A stretch of 64,000 nucleotides of DNA from DASQHW01 sp038238245 (GCA_038238245.1 JBBRXX010000001.1:62001-126000); one strand, 5' to 3'; counted from the first letter of the stretch, positions 42,579 through 51,845 are shown. Translations and numbers: made by a program. The notes: generated from the letters alone by a model not told the origin.

Positions 42579-43484
42579 ATGGATCTGGAGCTCTCCGACG
42601 ATCAGATCGCGTTGCGGGACGGGATCGCGTCGCTCCTCGCGGCCCGCATCCCGATGGAACGCGTGCGTGCCGGTTTCGATCGCGCCATGTTCGACGAGCT
42701 CGCCCGGGGCGGGGTCTTCACGCTTCGCAAGGACGGATTCTCCTGGGCCGACTGTGTCGTCGTGATGGAACAGCTCGGGAGATCCTGCATCCCGGGGCCC
42801 CTCGTACCGTCGGTGTTGCTCGGCGACGGCCGGATCGCGGGTGTGGCGTCGAATGACGGGCCGCGGATCTGGATCGAGCACCTCGACGTGCTCGACGTGC
42901 TGATCGTCGACGATCATCCGCCGAGGATCGCGGATGCCAGGGACGTACGCGCCGAGCCGTCGCCGTGGCCGCTCGACCCGCTCACGCCGGTGTCGTGTAC
43001 AGACGTGCTCCCGCCGCTCGAAGCGCTCGACCTCGACGGGGCGGTGTGGCGCCTCGCGGGCGCGACGCTCACGGCCGCGCTCCAGCTCGGGCTGGCCGAC
43101 CGTCTCGTGGAGATGGCGGTCGCCTACGCCAAGGAGCGCGTGCAGTTCGACCGGCCGATCGGATCGTTCCAAGCCGTGAAGCACATCTGCGCGGACATGT
43201 TGACGCGGACCGAGGTTGCGCGGGCCGCGGTGTACGCGGCCGGCGCGAAGCTCGACGAAGGATCCGACCGACCCGGCTTCGACCGGCTGGTATCGGGGGC
43301 CAAGGTCGTCGCGGGCGAGGCGGCGATCGCGAACGGCAAGGCCGCGACGCAGGTCTTCGGTGGCATGGGGTTCACGTGGGAGGTCGATGTGCATCTGTTC
43401 CTGAAGCGGGCGTGGGTTCTCGACACGCATTTCGACAGCGCCGAACGGCATGCCGAGGTGCTTGCCGCGGTGGTCGGGTCGTGA
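42579..43484 (+). CDS. acyl-CoA dehydrogenase (FadE family), short partner
   Basis: A 301-residue protein, about 75 residues shorter than its neighbour. The N-terminal helical part (LSDDQIALRDGIASLLAARIPMERVRAGF) and the C-terminal four-helix bundle (FDRPIGSFQAVKHICADMLTRTEVARAAVY, ATQVFGGMGFTWEVDVHLFLKRAWVLD) are clear. The middle FAD-binding beta domain is compressed. Such short chains act as partners in heteromeric steroid-type dehydrogenases. Coupled to the ligase by a GTGA overlap. Confidence 0.9.
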   Translation: MDLELSDDQIALRDGIASLLAARIPMERVRAGFDRAMFDELARGGVFTLRKDGFSWADCVVVMEQLGRSCIPGPLVPSVLLGDGRIAGVASNDGPRIWIEHLDVLDVLIVDDHPPRIADARDVRAEPSPWPLDPLTPVSCTDVLPPLEALDLDGAVWRLAGATLTAALQLGLADRLVEMAVAYAKERVQFDRPIGSFQAVKHICADMLTRTEVARAAVYAAGAKLDEGSDRPGFDRLVSGAKVVAGEAAIANGKAATQVFGGMGFTWEVDVHLFLKRAWVLDTHFDSAERHAEVLAAVVGS

Positions 43485-45085
43485 CCCGGCCGCAGACCAC
43501 GGTGCTCGACGCGCTCGCGCACCGCCTCGGGCACGAGCCCGACTCGCTGTACCTGGATTTCGAAGGCGAGCAGTACGCGGCGCGGCGGATGGACGAGGAG
43601 TCGACGCGTCTCGCACACACGCTCACGGGATTGGGCCTCGGGCACGGTGACCGTGTCGCCACGCTGCTCGGCAACCGCGCCGAGCAGGTCGTCAGCTTCT
43701 TCGCGGCGCTGAAGCTCGGCGCCGTGCAGGTCCCGATCAACACCGCCTACAAGGGTGAGTTCCTCCGCCATCAGCTTGCCGATTCCGGTGCGCGCGTGTT
43801 CATCGTGCAGGGCGACTTTGCGTCGCGCGCCGTCGAGGTCGTCAGCGACGCGACGACTCCCGAGCTCAGGCACGTCGTCGTCGTCGATCCGCCCGACGCC
43901 GTCATCGACGCCGTGCCGGTCGTGTCGTGGGACCACGCGTTGGATGCCGGAAGCGATCGCGCCATCGACGCGGCGAAGGTGCGCCCGGGGCACCTCGCGT
44001 GCTTCATCTACACCGCGGGCACGACCGGTCCGTCGAAGGGTTGCATGCTCTCGCACAACTACATCGTGAGCCTCGCCGACCAGATCGCCCGCACCTGGGA
44101 CCGCAAACCTGACGATGTCATCCTCACGCCGCTCCCGCTCTTCCACTTCAACGCGATCACGGTATGCGTGGTCGGTTCGTTGCTGACCGGCGGGAGCGCC
44201 GCGATCGAGCGACGATTCTCGGTGAGCAACTTCTGGCCCGAGGTGAAGCGCACCGGCGCAACGATGGTGAGCATGCTCGGCTCGCTCGCGATCCTGATCG
44301 GCAACGCAGACGACCATCCGGATCAGCACGGCCACCGGCTGCGGCTCTGTGCCGCCGCGCCGATGCCACCCGACACCGACCGAGCCTGGCAGGAGCGGTT
44401 CGGCTGCAAGACCTTCAGCGGCGGCTACGGCCTCACCGAGGCATCACTCCTTTCGATGCTCGACGCGGGCGAGCAGAACAAGCCCGGCGCGTCGGGCAAG
44501 CCGAACCGGCACGAGTTCGAGGTCGAGCTCGTCGACGACGACGACGTCGAAGTGCCGACGGGTGAGGTCGGCGAGATCGTGTGCCGGCCAACGGGACCGA
44601 ATCTGATGTTCGCCGGCTACTGGAACCGTCCTGACGCGACCGTCGAGGCGACGCGCAACCTCTGGTTCCACACCGGTGACCTCGGCCGACTCGACGAGGA
44701 CGGCTACCTGTACTTCGTCGACCGCAAGAAGGACGCGCTGCGGCGGCGCGGAGAGAACATCTCCAGCTTCGAGATGGAAAAGGTGCTGTACGGGCACGAG
44801 GCGATCCGCGACGCGGCGGTGCACGCGGTGCCGAGCCCGCTCGGGGAGGACGACGTCAAGGTCACGGTCGTGCTGCAAGAGGGCATCCCGGTCACCGAGG
44901 AGGAGCTCTGCCGCTGGGTCGCGGAGCGGGTGCCGTTCTTTGCCATCCCGCGCTACGTCGAGTTTCGTGACGACCTGCCCCGCAACCCCGTCGGCCGGGT
45001 GCTCAAGTACCAGCTCCGGGAGGAGGGCGTGACCTCGGCGACGTGGGATCGGGAGGCCGCGGGCGTGGTCTTCGAGCGCCGATAG
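43481..45085 (+). CDS. AMP-forming acyl-CoA ligase (FadD family)
   Basis: A 534-residue ANL ligase. P-loop FIYTAGTTGPSKGCMLSHN (Ala replaces the usual Ser after YT), TPLPLFHFNAITVCVVG, SGGYGLTEASLLSM, HTGDLGRLDEDGYLYFVDRKKDALRRRGENISSFEMEK, and the closing NPVGRVLKYQL; the C-terminal catalytic lysine position of the NPxGKxxK pattern is Arg here, followed by a Lys three residues later. Gene order FadE-FadE-FadD is similar to mycobacterial side-chain operons. It should supply the CoA ester used by the two dehydrogenases. Confidence 0.92.
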   Translation: MTRPQTTVLDALAHRLGHEPDSLYLDFEGEQYAARRMDEESTRLAHTLTGLGLGHGDRVATLLGNRAEQVVSFFAALKLGAVQVPINTAYKGEFLRHQLADSGARVFIVQGDFASRAVEVVSDATTPELRHVVVVDPPDAVIDAVPVVSWDHALDAGSDRAIDAAKVRPGHLACFIYTAGTTGPSKGCMLSHNYIVSLADQIARTWDRKPDDVILTPLPLFHFNAITVCVVGSLLTGGSAAIERRFSVSNFWPEVKRTGATMVSMLGSLAILIGNADDHPDQHGHRLRLCAAAPMPPDTDRAWQERFGCKTFSGGYGLTEASLLSMLDAGEQNKPGASGKPNRHEFEVELVDDDDVEVPTGEVGEIVCRPTGPNLMFAGYWNRPDATVEATRNLWFHTGDLGRLDEDGYLYFVDRKKDALRRRGENISSFEMEKVLYGHEAIRDAAVHAVPSPLGEDDVKVTVVLQEGIPVTEEELCRWVAERVPFFAIPRYVEFRDDLPRNPVGRVLKYQLREEGVTSATWDREAAGVVFERR

Positions 45086-45097
45086 AACAGTTTGGGC

Positions 45098-45103
45098 CAT
45101 AAT
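45098..45103 (+). promoter_or_regulatory. -10-like box (CATAAT) before the membrane protein gene
   Basis: CATAAT lies 6 nt before the GTG at 45110 and is the only AT-rich hexamer in the 24-bp gap after the ligase. Confidence 0.4.
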
Positions 45104-45109
45104 GTCCGG

Positions 45110-45739
45110 GTGGGGGCGGGCGAAGAGCGCACGGATCGGGTCAGTCGCGCGCGGCAGCGGCGCAGGCGCACCCGGTTCAAGGTCGTGCTCGCGCTCATCA
45201 TTGTCGCGGTCGTGGGCGTCGGCGGGGTCCTCGGCTACGGCGTGCTTCGCGGCATCTTCGGCAACGACCCGCCGTCCGCGCTCGACGGCTACCTGGACGG
45301 TGGCGGTATCACGTACTCCTTCCCGGGCGAGCAGACCTCGGTGCGCCTGCCCGACGAGCCGAGGTTCCAGACCTCGACCGCATCGGTCAGCGGCATCACC
45401 GTCGTGATCTCGTGGGCTGCCGTCGCGCAGAAGACCTACGAGATGGATTTCTACAAATACGAGGCGGAGCTGCTGCGCCGGGGTGACCCTGCGATCATCC
45501 GTCGGGCGTTGGAAGGCGGGAGCAACAGCGCCGCGACCGCGGTCGGCCTCACCATCCAGCGCAGCGACGACACTCCCCTCGACGGACTGCCGGCGCGTTC
45601 GGTGCACGGGAAGGTGAAGGGCGACCAGGCGGATCTCGTGATGGTCTATGCCAAGGGCAACATCTACGCGTTGTTCGTGCACACGAAAAAGGGCAGCGCG
45701 GAGGTGTTGAAGAAGTTCGAGGAGTCCTTCCAACCCTGA
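45110..45739 (+). CDS. hypothetical single-pass membrane protein
   Basis: A 209-residue protein: a highly basic N-terminus (RVSRARQRRRRTRFK), one span (VVLALIIVAVVGVGGVLGYGVL) and an extracytoplasmic beta-rich domain (SFPGEQTSVRLPDEPRFQTSTA, AKGNIYALFVHTKKGSAEVLKKFEESF). The fold looks like a lipid- or ligand-binding beta domain but I cannot name it. The GTG at 45110 is supported by the -10-like box 6 nt upstream; a TTG at 45092 is an alternative. Likely transcribed separately from the FadE-FadD operon. Confidence 0.75.
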   Translation: MGAGEERTDRVSRARQRRRRTRFKVVLALIIVAVVGVGGVLGYGVLRGIFGNDPPSALDGYLDGGGITYSFPGEQTSVRLPDEPRFQTSTASVSGITVVISWAAVAQKTYEMDFYKYEAELLRRGDPAIIRRALEGGSNSAATAVGLTIQRSDDTPLDGLPARSVHGKVKGDQADLVMVYAKGNIYALFVHTKKGSAEVLKKFEESFQP

Positions 45740-45751
45740 GCGATCCGTGCG

Positions 45752-46492
45752 TCAGCGCCGGCGCGCTTTCCAGATCCATTCGGCAGGCCAGCGACGCGCC
45801 CACGCGACGGGTGCGAAGTCCTCGTACGTGGTGCTCGCGCCCGCAGGCGCGCACAGCTCGAAGAGATCCTCGATCTGGAAGCCGTGCTCGCGCAGGAGCC
45901 GTATCCACACGCTTGCCGGCAACGACCAGTCGATCGTGCCTTCACCGAACTCCATGCGACCGAGGTCGTCGAACGCCATGCAGAGCTTCCGGGACTGACG
46001 CTGTTTCTTCTCGTTCCAGGTGAGAGAGAGCAACGGGTGGGTCGCGGAGAACGCGAGCGTGCCGCCGGCGCGAAGAACGCGCGCGCACTCGGGCACGATC
46101 ACGGCCGGCTCGCAGAAGCTCAGCGCGCCGTGGTCGCAGAACACGACGTCGAAGCCGGCGTCCGCGAACGGCAGCTGCTCGCCGTTCGCGAGGACGAGCG
46201 GCAACGTTGGGGCGGCGTCGCGCGCGTAGGCGAGCTGCGCGCCCGACAGGTCGAGGCCGACGGCCCGTACGCCGAGCGCGGCGAGCGCGACCGACCACTG
46301 GGCGGCGCCACAGCCCAGCTCGAGGACATCGAGGCCGTGCAGGTCGCCGAGCACCCGGAGCTCGGATTCGGGTGCTCGGTACACCCCCCAGGCGAGCGGC
46401 GCGCGTGCCAGCCCGTCGCCGTGTGCGTCCTGATACGCGTCGGCATCCGCGTCCCAGAAACCCCGGTTGTGGGCGACGTGATCAGGGGTCAC
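45752..46492 (-). CDS. class I SAM-dependent methyltransferase
   Basis: A 246-residue methyltransferase. SAM-binding motif I is LDVLELGCGAAQWSVALAALG, the acidic strand-2 end is VGLDLSG, motif II/III includes FDVVFCDHGALSFCEPA and the later RVLRAGGTLAFSATHP. The C-terminal half holds the acceptor site and is not informative. Start overlaps the amidohydrolase stop by 4 bp, so it is co-translated with it. Acceptor unknown. Confidence 0.9.
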   Translation of the reverse strand: MTPDHVAHNRGFWDADADAYQDAHGDGLARAPLAWGVYRAPESELRVLGDLHGLDVLELGCGAAQWSVALAALGVRAVGLDLSGAQLAYARDAAPTLPLVLANGEQLPFADAGFDVVFCDHGALSFCEPAVIVPECARVLRAGGTLAFSATHPLLSLTWNEKKQRQSRKLCMAFDDLGRMEFGEGTIDWSLPASVWIRLLREHGFQIEDLFELCAPAGASTTYEDFAPVAWARRWPAEWIWKARRR

Positions 46493-47766
46493 GCCGTGGC
46501 GGTGAACCCGGCCAGCGTCATCGGGTGGTCGTGCTCGACGCGCCGGCCCTTGGCGACGATGGAGACGTCGTGGCCGGCGGCCTCGGCGCGCAACGCGCCG
46601 ACCGTGCAGCTCTCGCGCGGGCGGATCGCGAAGGGATCGAACTGGAAGAACCGCATCGCGTTGAGATGCGTGATCTCATCGAGCTCGTGGTCGGTGAGGT
46701 CGGTCGCCGCGAAACCCTGCATCAGCCGCTCCGGCGCGTCGGGCCAGATCGCGTCGCTGTGCGGGTAGTCGGTCTCGATACAAATGCGACTCGTGCCGAT
46801 CTCACGGGCATGGCGGACGCCGAAGTCGTCCTCGATGTAGCAGAGGATGACGCGCTCGAGGAACACCTCGCTCGGCAGCCGGTCGCCGAAGTCGCTGTAC
46901 GTCCACGCCCGGTGTGTCAGATACGTGTGGTCGAGCCGTTCGAGGAAGTAGGGAATCCAGCCGATCCCGCCCTCGGAGAGCGCGATCGTCACGTTCGGGA
47001 ACTTGCGGATCACCGGCGAGAAGATCACGTCGGCGGCGGCCTGCACGATGTTCATCGGCTGCAGGGTGATCATCACGTCGACGGGCGCGTCCATCGCGGT
47101 GATCGCCAGCTTGGAAGAGGAACCGATGTGCATGCAGACGATGGTCCGCTCGTCGTCGCACGCCTGCCAGAACGGATCCCACGAGTCGGAATGCAAGCTC
47201 GGCAGCCCGAGCGGCACGGGATTCTCGGGAAACGTGATCGCGTGACAGCCCTTCTTCGCGACCCGTCGCACCTCGTCGGCGATCGCTTGGGGATCCCAGA
47301 TCGGCGGGATCGCGAGCGGGATGAACCGGTCGGGCGCCGCTCCGCACCAGTCTTCGATGTGCCAGTCGTTGTAGGCGCGGCAGAGCGCGAGCGCGGCGTC
47401 CTTGTCGTCGAGCGCGGCGAACAGGCGACCTGCGAAACCGGGGAGCGACGGGAAGTTCAGCGAGCCGAGCAGACCGTTCGCGGACATGTCGAGGACTCGC
47501 AGCTCCACGTCGTAGGTGCCCGGGCGCAGCTCGTCGAAGCTCGTCGGGTCCATCCCGAATTCCTCGGGCGGCCGCCCGGAGACCGCGTTCAGCCCGACGT
47601 TGGGGATGTCGAGGTCGAGGAACTTCCACCGGTCGGTGCCGTCGGGCTGGCGCTCGACTCTCGGCGCGATGTCCTTGTACTTCGCGGGCACGTGGTGCTC
47701 GAACACGTCGGGCGGTTCGACGACGTGGTCGTCGACGCTGACCAGGATCATGTCCTCGAGGCGCAT
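46489..47766 (-). CDS. amidohydrolase family 2 protein
   Basis: A 425-residue ACMSD-type metal enzyme. Strand 1 is LVSVDDHVVEPPDVF (HxxE in place of HxH), strand 5 is CMHIGSSSKL, strand 8 is ICIETDYPHSDAIWP. It has FPENPVPLGLPS where the 4561 and 40002 proteins have SEIPxxLGLPS. The C-terminus is about 25 residues longer than those. The ATG at 47766 follows TAAGCT by 7 nt, so it can be transcribed on its own even though the D-aminoacylase gene ends only 10 bp upstream. Confidence 0.92.
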   Translation of the reverse strand: MRLEDMILVSVDDHVVEPPDVFEHHVPAKYKDIAPRVERQPDGTDRWKFLDLDIPNVGLNAVSGRPPEEFGMDPTSFDELRPGTYDVELRVLDMSANGLLGSLNFPSLPGFAGRLFAALDDKDAALALCRAYNDWHIEDWCGAAPDRFIPLAIPPIWDPQAIADEVRRVAKKGCHAITFPENPVPLGLPSLHSDSWDPFWQACDDERTIVCMHIGSSSKLAITAMDAPVDVMITLQPMNIVQAAADVIFSPVIRKFPNVTIALSEGGIGWIPYFLERLDHTYLTHRAWTYSDFGDRLPSEVFLERVILCYIEDDFGVRHAREIGTSRICIETDYPHSDAIWPDAPERLMQGFAATDLTDHELDEITHLNAMRFFQFDPFAIRPRESCTVGALRAEAAGHDVSIVAKGRRVEHDHPMTLAGFTATA

Positions 47767-47773
47767 GTGCGCG

Positions 47774-47779
47774 AGCTTA
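47774..47779 (-). promoter_or_regulatory. -10 box of a leaderless promoter (TAAGCT, minus strand)
   Basis: TAAGCT on the minus strand lies 7 nt before the ATG at 47766. It overlaps the stop codon region of the D-aminoacylase gene. Confidence 0.5.
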
Positions 47780-49465
47780 GGACGACGAGCGCAGCACGAC
47801 GCCAGGCCGGGCACCGGTGTCGACGCCGTCGCGCAGCAGGACCTCGCCGTTCACGATGACCGCGCGGTAGCCCGTGGCGTCGACGACGTACCGGCCGCTG
47901 CCGGCCGGGAAGTCCTGGACGTACCGAGGCGTCTCGGAAGCGCCGAGCTGCGAGGGGTCGATGCACAGCACGTCGGCGGCGGCTCCCGGCACGAGCGTGC
48001 CCCGGCCGTCGAGTCCGTAGGCACGAGCGGGGATCGACGTGAGACGGGCGACGGCCTGCTCGATCGTCAGGACCTCGGGCACCCATTCCGCGAGCAGGCG
48101 CGTGCTGTAGTCGGCGCCGCAGAACGACAGCAGGTGCGCGCCGCCGTCCGAGCTGCCCGGCATGGTGAGCGGTGAGCGAATGCACGCCTCGGTGACCGCG
48201 CGTTGGCGGCGATTCGGCGGCGCGGCGAGCACGAACTGCATGCGCAGGTCTTCGGCGATCGAGAGATCGAGGAACACGTCGAGGGGATCCTTGCCCTGCT
48301 CCTCGGCGATGTCCCAGACGCTGCGCCCGACGAGCGGGTCGTGCTCGGCGTGCTCGACCGTCTCGATGCTCACCACCTGCCAGACGAACACGAACGCGCG
48401 ACCGCTCGGGTCGGCGATCTCCTTGCGCATCCGATCGCGCAACCCGCGATCGCGCAGACGTTCGGATCGCTGCGGCTCGGGCAAGGTCAGCGTGTCGCGA
48501 AACGACGGCATCTCGTCGAAGAGGAAGGTGGAGCCGAGTGCGAAGTGCGCGCCCTGCCGGTTGGTCGCGAACATCGGGTGGATCTCGAGACCAGCGTCGT
48601 TCGCGGCCTGCGCGAACTCGAGGCTTCGTGACCATCCCTCCGGTGCGTGGGGTAGCAGCGTGAGCGTGTTGAGGTGGACCGGACGCCCCGAGACATCCGC
48701 CATCCTGCGTACTAGGTCGCGATCGGCGTCGTCGTAGCCGTTCAGGAACGTACGAGGGATGAATTCGATGCACCCCTTGCCGACCTCGGCGAGCACGGAG
48801 GCCAGCGCGACCAGCTCCTCGGGTGCGGCGTGGTTGCTCGGCACGCCCCGGCCATCGTGCGCGACATGGATGTCGAGCTGGCTCGAGGTGAAGCCGATCG
48901 CGCCGTCGTCGAAGGCGGCGCGTACGAGCACGCGCATGCGCGCGATCTCGTCGTCGGTTGCCGCGCGCTCGGACGCCTCGTCGCCCATCACCATGCGGCG
49001 CACCGCGCAGTGCCCGACATTCGCTCCCATGTTCACGCCGAGCCGGCCGTCGAATCCCGCGAGGAAATCGGCGAGTGAACCGCCGCGGAAGGTCACGCCT
49101 TCCGCGAGCGCGTCGGCACTCATGCCTTCGACACGCGAGAGCATCAGCAACAGCCATTCGAGATCGTCGGGCGTGCTGGGTGCGAGCGTGAAGCCGCAGT
49201 TGCCGGTCATCAACGTCGTCACGCCGTGCCACGACGCCGGCGACGCGGTGGGATCCCAGTGCAGCTGCGCGTCGTAGTGCGTGTGGATGTCGACGAAGCC
49301 CGGTGTCACCAGCAGCCCGTCGGCATCGATCGTCTCGTGCGCGTCGCCCGGGTCGAGCCGGCCGACATCGACGATCCGTCCCGCGTCGATCGCGACGTCG
49401 GCAGTGCGCGCGGGCGCGCCCGTCCCGTCGACCACCGTCCCGCCGCGGATCAACAGCCCGGTCAT
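47777..49465 (-). CDS. N-acyl-D-amino-acid deacylase / D-aminoacylase family amidohydrolase
   Basis: A 562-residue composite-domain amidohydrolase. The beta-sandwich start LLIRGGTVVDGTGAPARTADVAI leads into the first metal motif GFVDIHTHYDAQLHWDP (HxH) and the conserved TTLMTGNCGFTLAP; later SDGGAHLLSF holds the strand-8 aspartate. C-terminal RGTLVPGAAADVLCIDPS and DATGYRAVIVNGEVLLRDG close the sandwich. Unlike the family-2 proteins around it, the HxH is intact. Expected reaction: hydrolysis of an N-acyl-D-amino acid or a related cyclic amide. Followed on the same strand by amidohydrolase genes. Confidence 0.92.
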   Translation of the reverse strand: MTGLLIRGGTVVDGTGAPARTADVAIDAGRIVDVGRLDPGDAHETIDADGLLVTPGFVDIHTHYDAQLHWDPTASPASWHGVTTLMTGNCGFTLAPSTPDDLEWLLLMLSRVEGMSADALAEGVTFRGGSLADFLAGFDGRLGVNMGANVGHCAVRRMVMGDEASERAATDDEIARMRVLVRAAFDDGAIGFTSSQLDIHVAHDGRGVPSNHAAPEELVALASVLAEVGKGCIEFIPRTFLNGYDDADRDLVRRMADVSGRPVHLNTLTLLPHAPEGWSRSLEFAQAANDAGLEIHPMFATNRQGAHFALGSTFLFDEMPSFRDTLTLPEPQRSERLRDRGLRDRMRKEIADPSGRAFVFVWQVVSIETVEHAEHDPLVGRSVWDIAEEQGKDPLDVFLDLSIAEDLRMQFVLAAPPNRRQRAVTEACIRSPLTMPGSSDGGAHLLSFCGADYSTRLLAEWVPEVLTIEQAVARLTSIPARAYGLDGRGTLVPGAAADVLCIDPSQLGASETPRYVQDFPAGSGRYVVDATGYRAVIVNGEVLLRDGVDTGARPGVVLRSSS

Positions 49466-49483
49466 GCTGCCGCGCCGTTCATG

Positions 49484-49558
49484 CTTCCCGCTCTGAGGGG
49501 CCGCTCGGGCCCCGGCTCGCTGCTCGCCGGGATACCCGGCGCGCGGTCGCTCGCCTCA
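49484..49558 (-). repeat. dispersed repeat R2, copy 1 (intergenic)
   Basis: Read on the minus strand, this segment matches 53035-53108 at about 60 of 70 positions, including 28 identical bases around a GGGGCC-CGAGC-GGCCCC hairpin. It fills the gap between the amidohydrolase stop (49556) and the D-aminoacylase start. Confidence 0.8.
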
Positions 49559-50674
49559 CAGGGAGTACATCGCTTGCGCGTTCAACCCGAAGAGTCTCGC
49601 CCGCGCATCGGCGTCCATGCCCTCGGTGCATTCGCGCAGCTCGTCGACGACGCCGGGATACTTCGCGTCGCTGTGCGGGAAGTCCGACGCCCACACGAGA
49701 CGGTCCTTGCCCACGAGCGGCCACAACAGCGGCGCGGTCGTCTCGCCGGGGTCGAAGCTGATCCAGCATTGCCGCTGGAAGTACTCCTTCGGCGTCAACG
49801 AGAGCGGGGGAGTGGCCCATCCGTAGCTCTCGAGGAATTCGCCGAGCCGATCGAACCAGTGCGCGATCCAGCCGCCCCCGCACTCGAGCACGATGACCTT
49901 GAGCTCGGGGAACCGTTCGAGCACACCGCCGTACACGAGGTTGGAGAGCGTCATCTGCTGGTCGAACAGCAGGATCAGCGCGTGGTGCGTCCCGGGTGCC
50001 ATCAGTCCGCCGAGCGCGCGTGACGCGCCGGGCATGTCGGCGAGCCCGGCGGGGTGGAACGCGATCGGCAAGCCGGTCTCGGCGAGCGCTTCCCACACGG
50101 GCGTGTACGAACGGTGGTGCAGCGGCCGGTCGTTGTACGCGTTCGGGCGCGCGAAGCCGGCCTTCAATCCCAGCGGCGCGATGCGCCGCACCTCGTCCGC
50201 GGCGCGGGCGGGATCCTGCATCGGCAGCGCGCCGACACCGATGATGCGCTCGGGCGCCTGCGCGCACCACTGCGCGATCCAGTCGTTGTAGACCTTGCAC
50301 GACTCGACCGCGAGGTCGCGGTCCTGCACGGCACCCAGCTTCAACCCGAGCCCGGGATACATCACCGACATGTCGATGCCCTCGGCGTCGAGCACCTTGA
50401 CCCGCTCGCGCGCGTCGAAGCCCGCGGGATTGAGGTCCTCGTAGTGACGGCCCCGGCCGAACTCGTCGAAGGACTCTCCGGCGTTCCCGAGACCCACGAG
50501 CCCCCGGTCGGTCGCCATACGGTCCTCGACCCAGCACTCGTCGTAGCCGGTCGACTCGTTCCATCGCAGGCGGATGCCCCGATCACGCATCCCTTTCGGC
50601 AGGTTGTGCTCCCACAGGTCAGGCGGTTCGCACAGGTGACCGTCGGCGTCCACGACCAGCAACTCGTCACTCAT
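49556..50674 (-). CDS. amidohydrolase family 2 protein
   Basis: A 372-residue ACMSD-type protein: strand 1 VVDADGHLCEPPDLWE (again H then E, not HxH), middle AFHPAGLADMPG, and ASDFPHSDAKYPGV for the strand-8 aspartate. GGWIAHWFDRLGEFLE and LARFLGLNAQAMY-type C-terminus are family hallmarks (here ARLFGLNAQAMYSL). It is more distant from the 4561/40002 pair. The ATG at 50674 is preferred over a TTG 15 bp upstream. Lies between the DUF4037 gene and repeat R2 in a same-strand run. Confidence 0.9.
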   Translation of the reverse strand: MSDELLVVDADGHLCEPPDLWEHNLPKGMRDRGIRLRWNESTGYDECWVEDRMATDRGLVGLGNAGESFDEFGRGRHYEDLNPAGFDARERVKVLDAEGIDMSVMYPGLGLKLGAVQDRDLAVESCKVYNDWIAQWCAQAPERIIGVGALPMQDPARAADEVRRIAPLGLKAGFARPNAYNDRPLHHRSYTPVWEALAETGLPIAFHPAGLADMPGASRALGGLMAPGTHHALILLFDQQMTLSNLVYGGVLERFPELKVIVLECGGGWIAHWFDRLGEFLESYGWATPPLSLTPKEYFQRQCWISFDPGETTAPLLWPLVGKDRLVWASDFPHSDAKYPGVVDELRECTEGMDADARARLFGLNAQAMYSL

Positions 50675-50710
50675 GCCGGAAGCGTTCAACCGCGGCGGCG
50701 CAGCGTCAAG

Positions 50711-51757
50711 TTAGAGGCGGCGCGGCGATCCGGCCTCGTACATTGCCCGCAGGCGGATGGCGTAATCCGGGCGCGCCAGCACATCGGTGCTGTCGACGAA
50801 CTGGTCGACCGACCCGACGAGCGGCACTGTGCGCAACCAGCTGTCGCCGATTGCTGCGAGGCATGCCTCGACGAACCGGTCCGACGCCAGCACGAGGTAC
50901 GGACGTCCGTAGAACGGCCGTACCGTGGGGTCGTCGACGACCTGCAATCCACTGTCGTTGTGCAACCTTGCCACCGTCTCGTACACGCGTGTGAGCGCGC
51001 TCTCGCGGGCCGGAAAGTCGGTGGCCGCGACCGAGGCATCGAGGTGGGGGAGGAGCTCGGCCGCGCCGGGAAGTTGTGTGTACGCGGTGCCGAACCATTT
51101 CGCGTACGGCCAGTACCGGCGCGCATAGAGGAAGTGCAGGCGCATGACGTCGCGCACGAGACGCGCCGCGAGCAGGCGTGACCCCAGCTCGTCGTCGACC
51201 TCCGCGGTACGGCCCGTGAACGGCTCGTCCTGCCAGACGCGTTGCCACTGGCACGCGAGCACCCACGCCCACACGTCGTCGGGGAAGTACGCGAGCCGCG
51301 CGCGCAACCGCTCCAGCGCGCCGAGCCCGTCGTGGAAGACCGCACCGCGCACGACTTCGAGGATGCGCTGCTGCGGCGTCGACAGCCAGTCGAGCGTCGA
51401 CATTCCCTCGCACGGATCGATGGCGAGGCGCGTGCGGAGCCATGCGGTGAGCGGCGTGACCTCGACGTGGTGTTGCACCGGCCAGTCGTCCCACCCGTAT
51501 TGCACGGGCTGGCCCGCGAACGATTCCGGGAGCCTGGTATCCACGGCCGTCCGCGCCGCCTCGACATCGTGTGGCTCGACGAACACCGTGAGGCGCGGTC
51601 CCCAGGCGTGATCGGTCGAGCGTTCGGTGTCGAAGCCGAGCACGTCGGAGCCGTCACCGAGCAGCCCCGCACTGTGCACCCACGGCGCCAAGATCGGGCC
51701 GACGACCTCCGTGTAGAACCGTCGGTTCAACTCGATCCCCGGCACGAAAGCATCCAT
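50711..51757 (-). CDS. DUF4037-domain nucleotidyltransferase-like protein
   Basis: A 348-residue soluble protein. The start IELNRRFYTEVVGPIL, then GSDVLGFDTERSTDHAWGPRLTVFV is the DUF4037/minimal nucleotidyltransferase-like pattern (G-S-D followed by acidic residues and DHAWGPR). The C-terminal helical region has RVYETVARLHNDSGL and RPYLVLASDRFVEACLAAI. Possible nucleotidyl- or aminoglycoside-modifying-like activity is only suggested by fold. It is first in a minus-strand run and is divergent from the thiolase-like gene across an 88-bp region with a long inverted repeat. Confidence 0.82.
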   Translation of the reverse strand: MDAFVPGIELNRRFYTEVVGPILAPWVHSAGLLGDGSDVLGFDTERSTDHAWGPRLTVFVEPHDVEAARTAVDTRLPESFAGQPVQYGWDDWPVQHHVEVTPLTAWLRTRLAIDPCEGMSTLDWLSTPQQRILEVVRGAVFHDGLGALERLRARLAYFPDDVWAWVLACQWQRVWQDEPFTGRTAEVDDELGSRLLAARLVRDVMRLHFLYARRYWPYAKWFGTAYTQLPGAAELLPHLDASVAATDFPARESALTRVYETVARLHNDSGLQVVDDPTVRPFYGRPYLVLASDRFVEACLAAIGDSWLRTVPLVGSVDQFVDSTDVLARPDYAIRLRAMYEAGSPRRL

Positions 51758-51774
51758 TGGCAGACAGTCCTTCG

Positions 51775-51821
51775 TTCTTGCGACGTGCGGCGACAGAAAG
51801 CGTCGTCAAGTGTCGCAAGAA
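51775..51821. promoter_or_regulatory. 10-bp perfect inverted repeat between divergent genes
   Basis: TTCTTGCGAC (51775-51784) and GTCGCAAGAA (51812-51821) are perfect inverted copies 27 nt apart in the 88-bp region between DUF4037 and the thiolase-like gene. The right arm ends 11 nt before the TAGCTT box. It looks like a regulator-binding site. Confidence 0.5.
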
Positions 51822-51831
51822 ACCGGTGCGC

Positions 51832-51837
51832 TAGCTT
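51832..51837 (+). promoter_or_regulatory. -10 box of a leaderless promoter (TAGCTT)
   Basis: TAGCTT lies 8 nt before the ATG at 51846. It supports that start over an upstream in-frame GTG at 51810. Confidence 0.55.
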
Positions 51838-51845
51838 CCCCGGCC

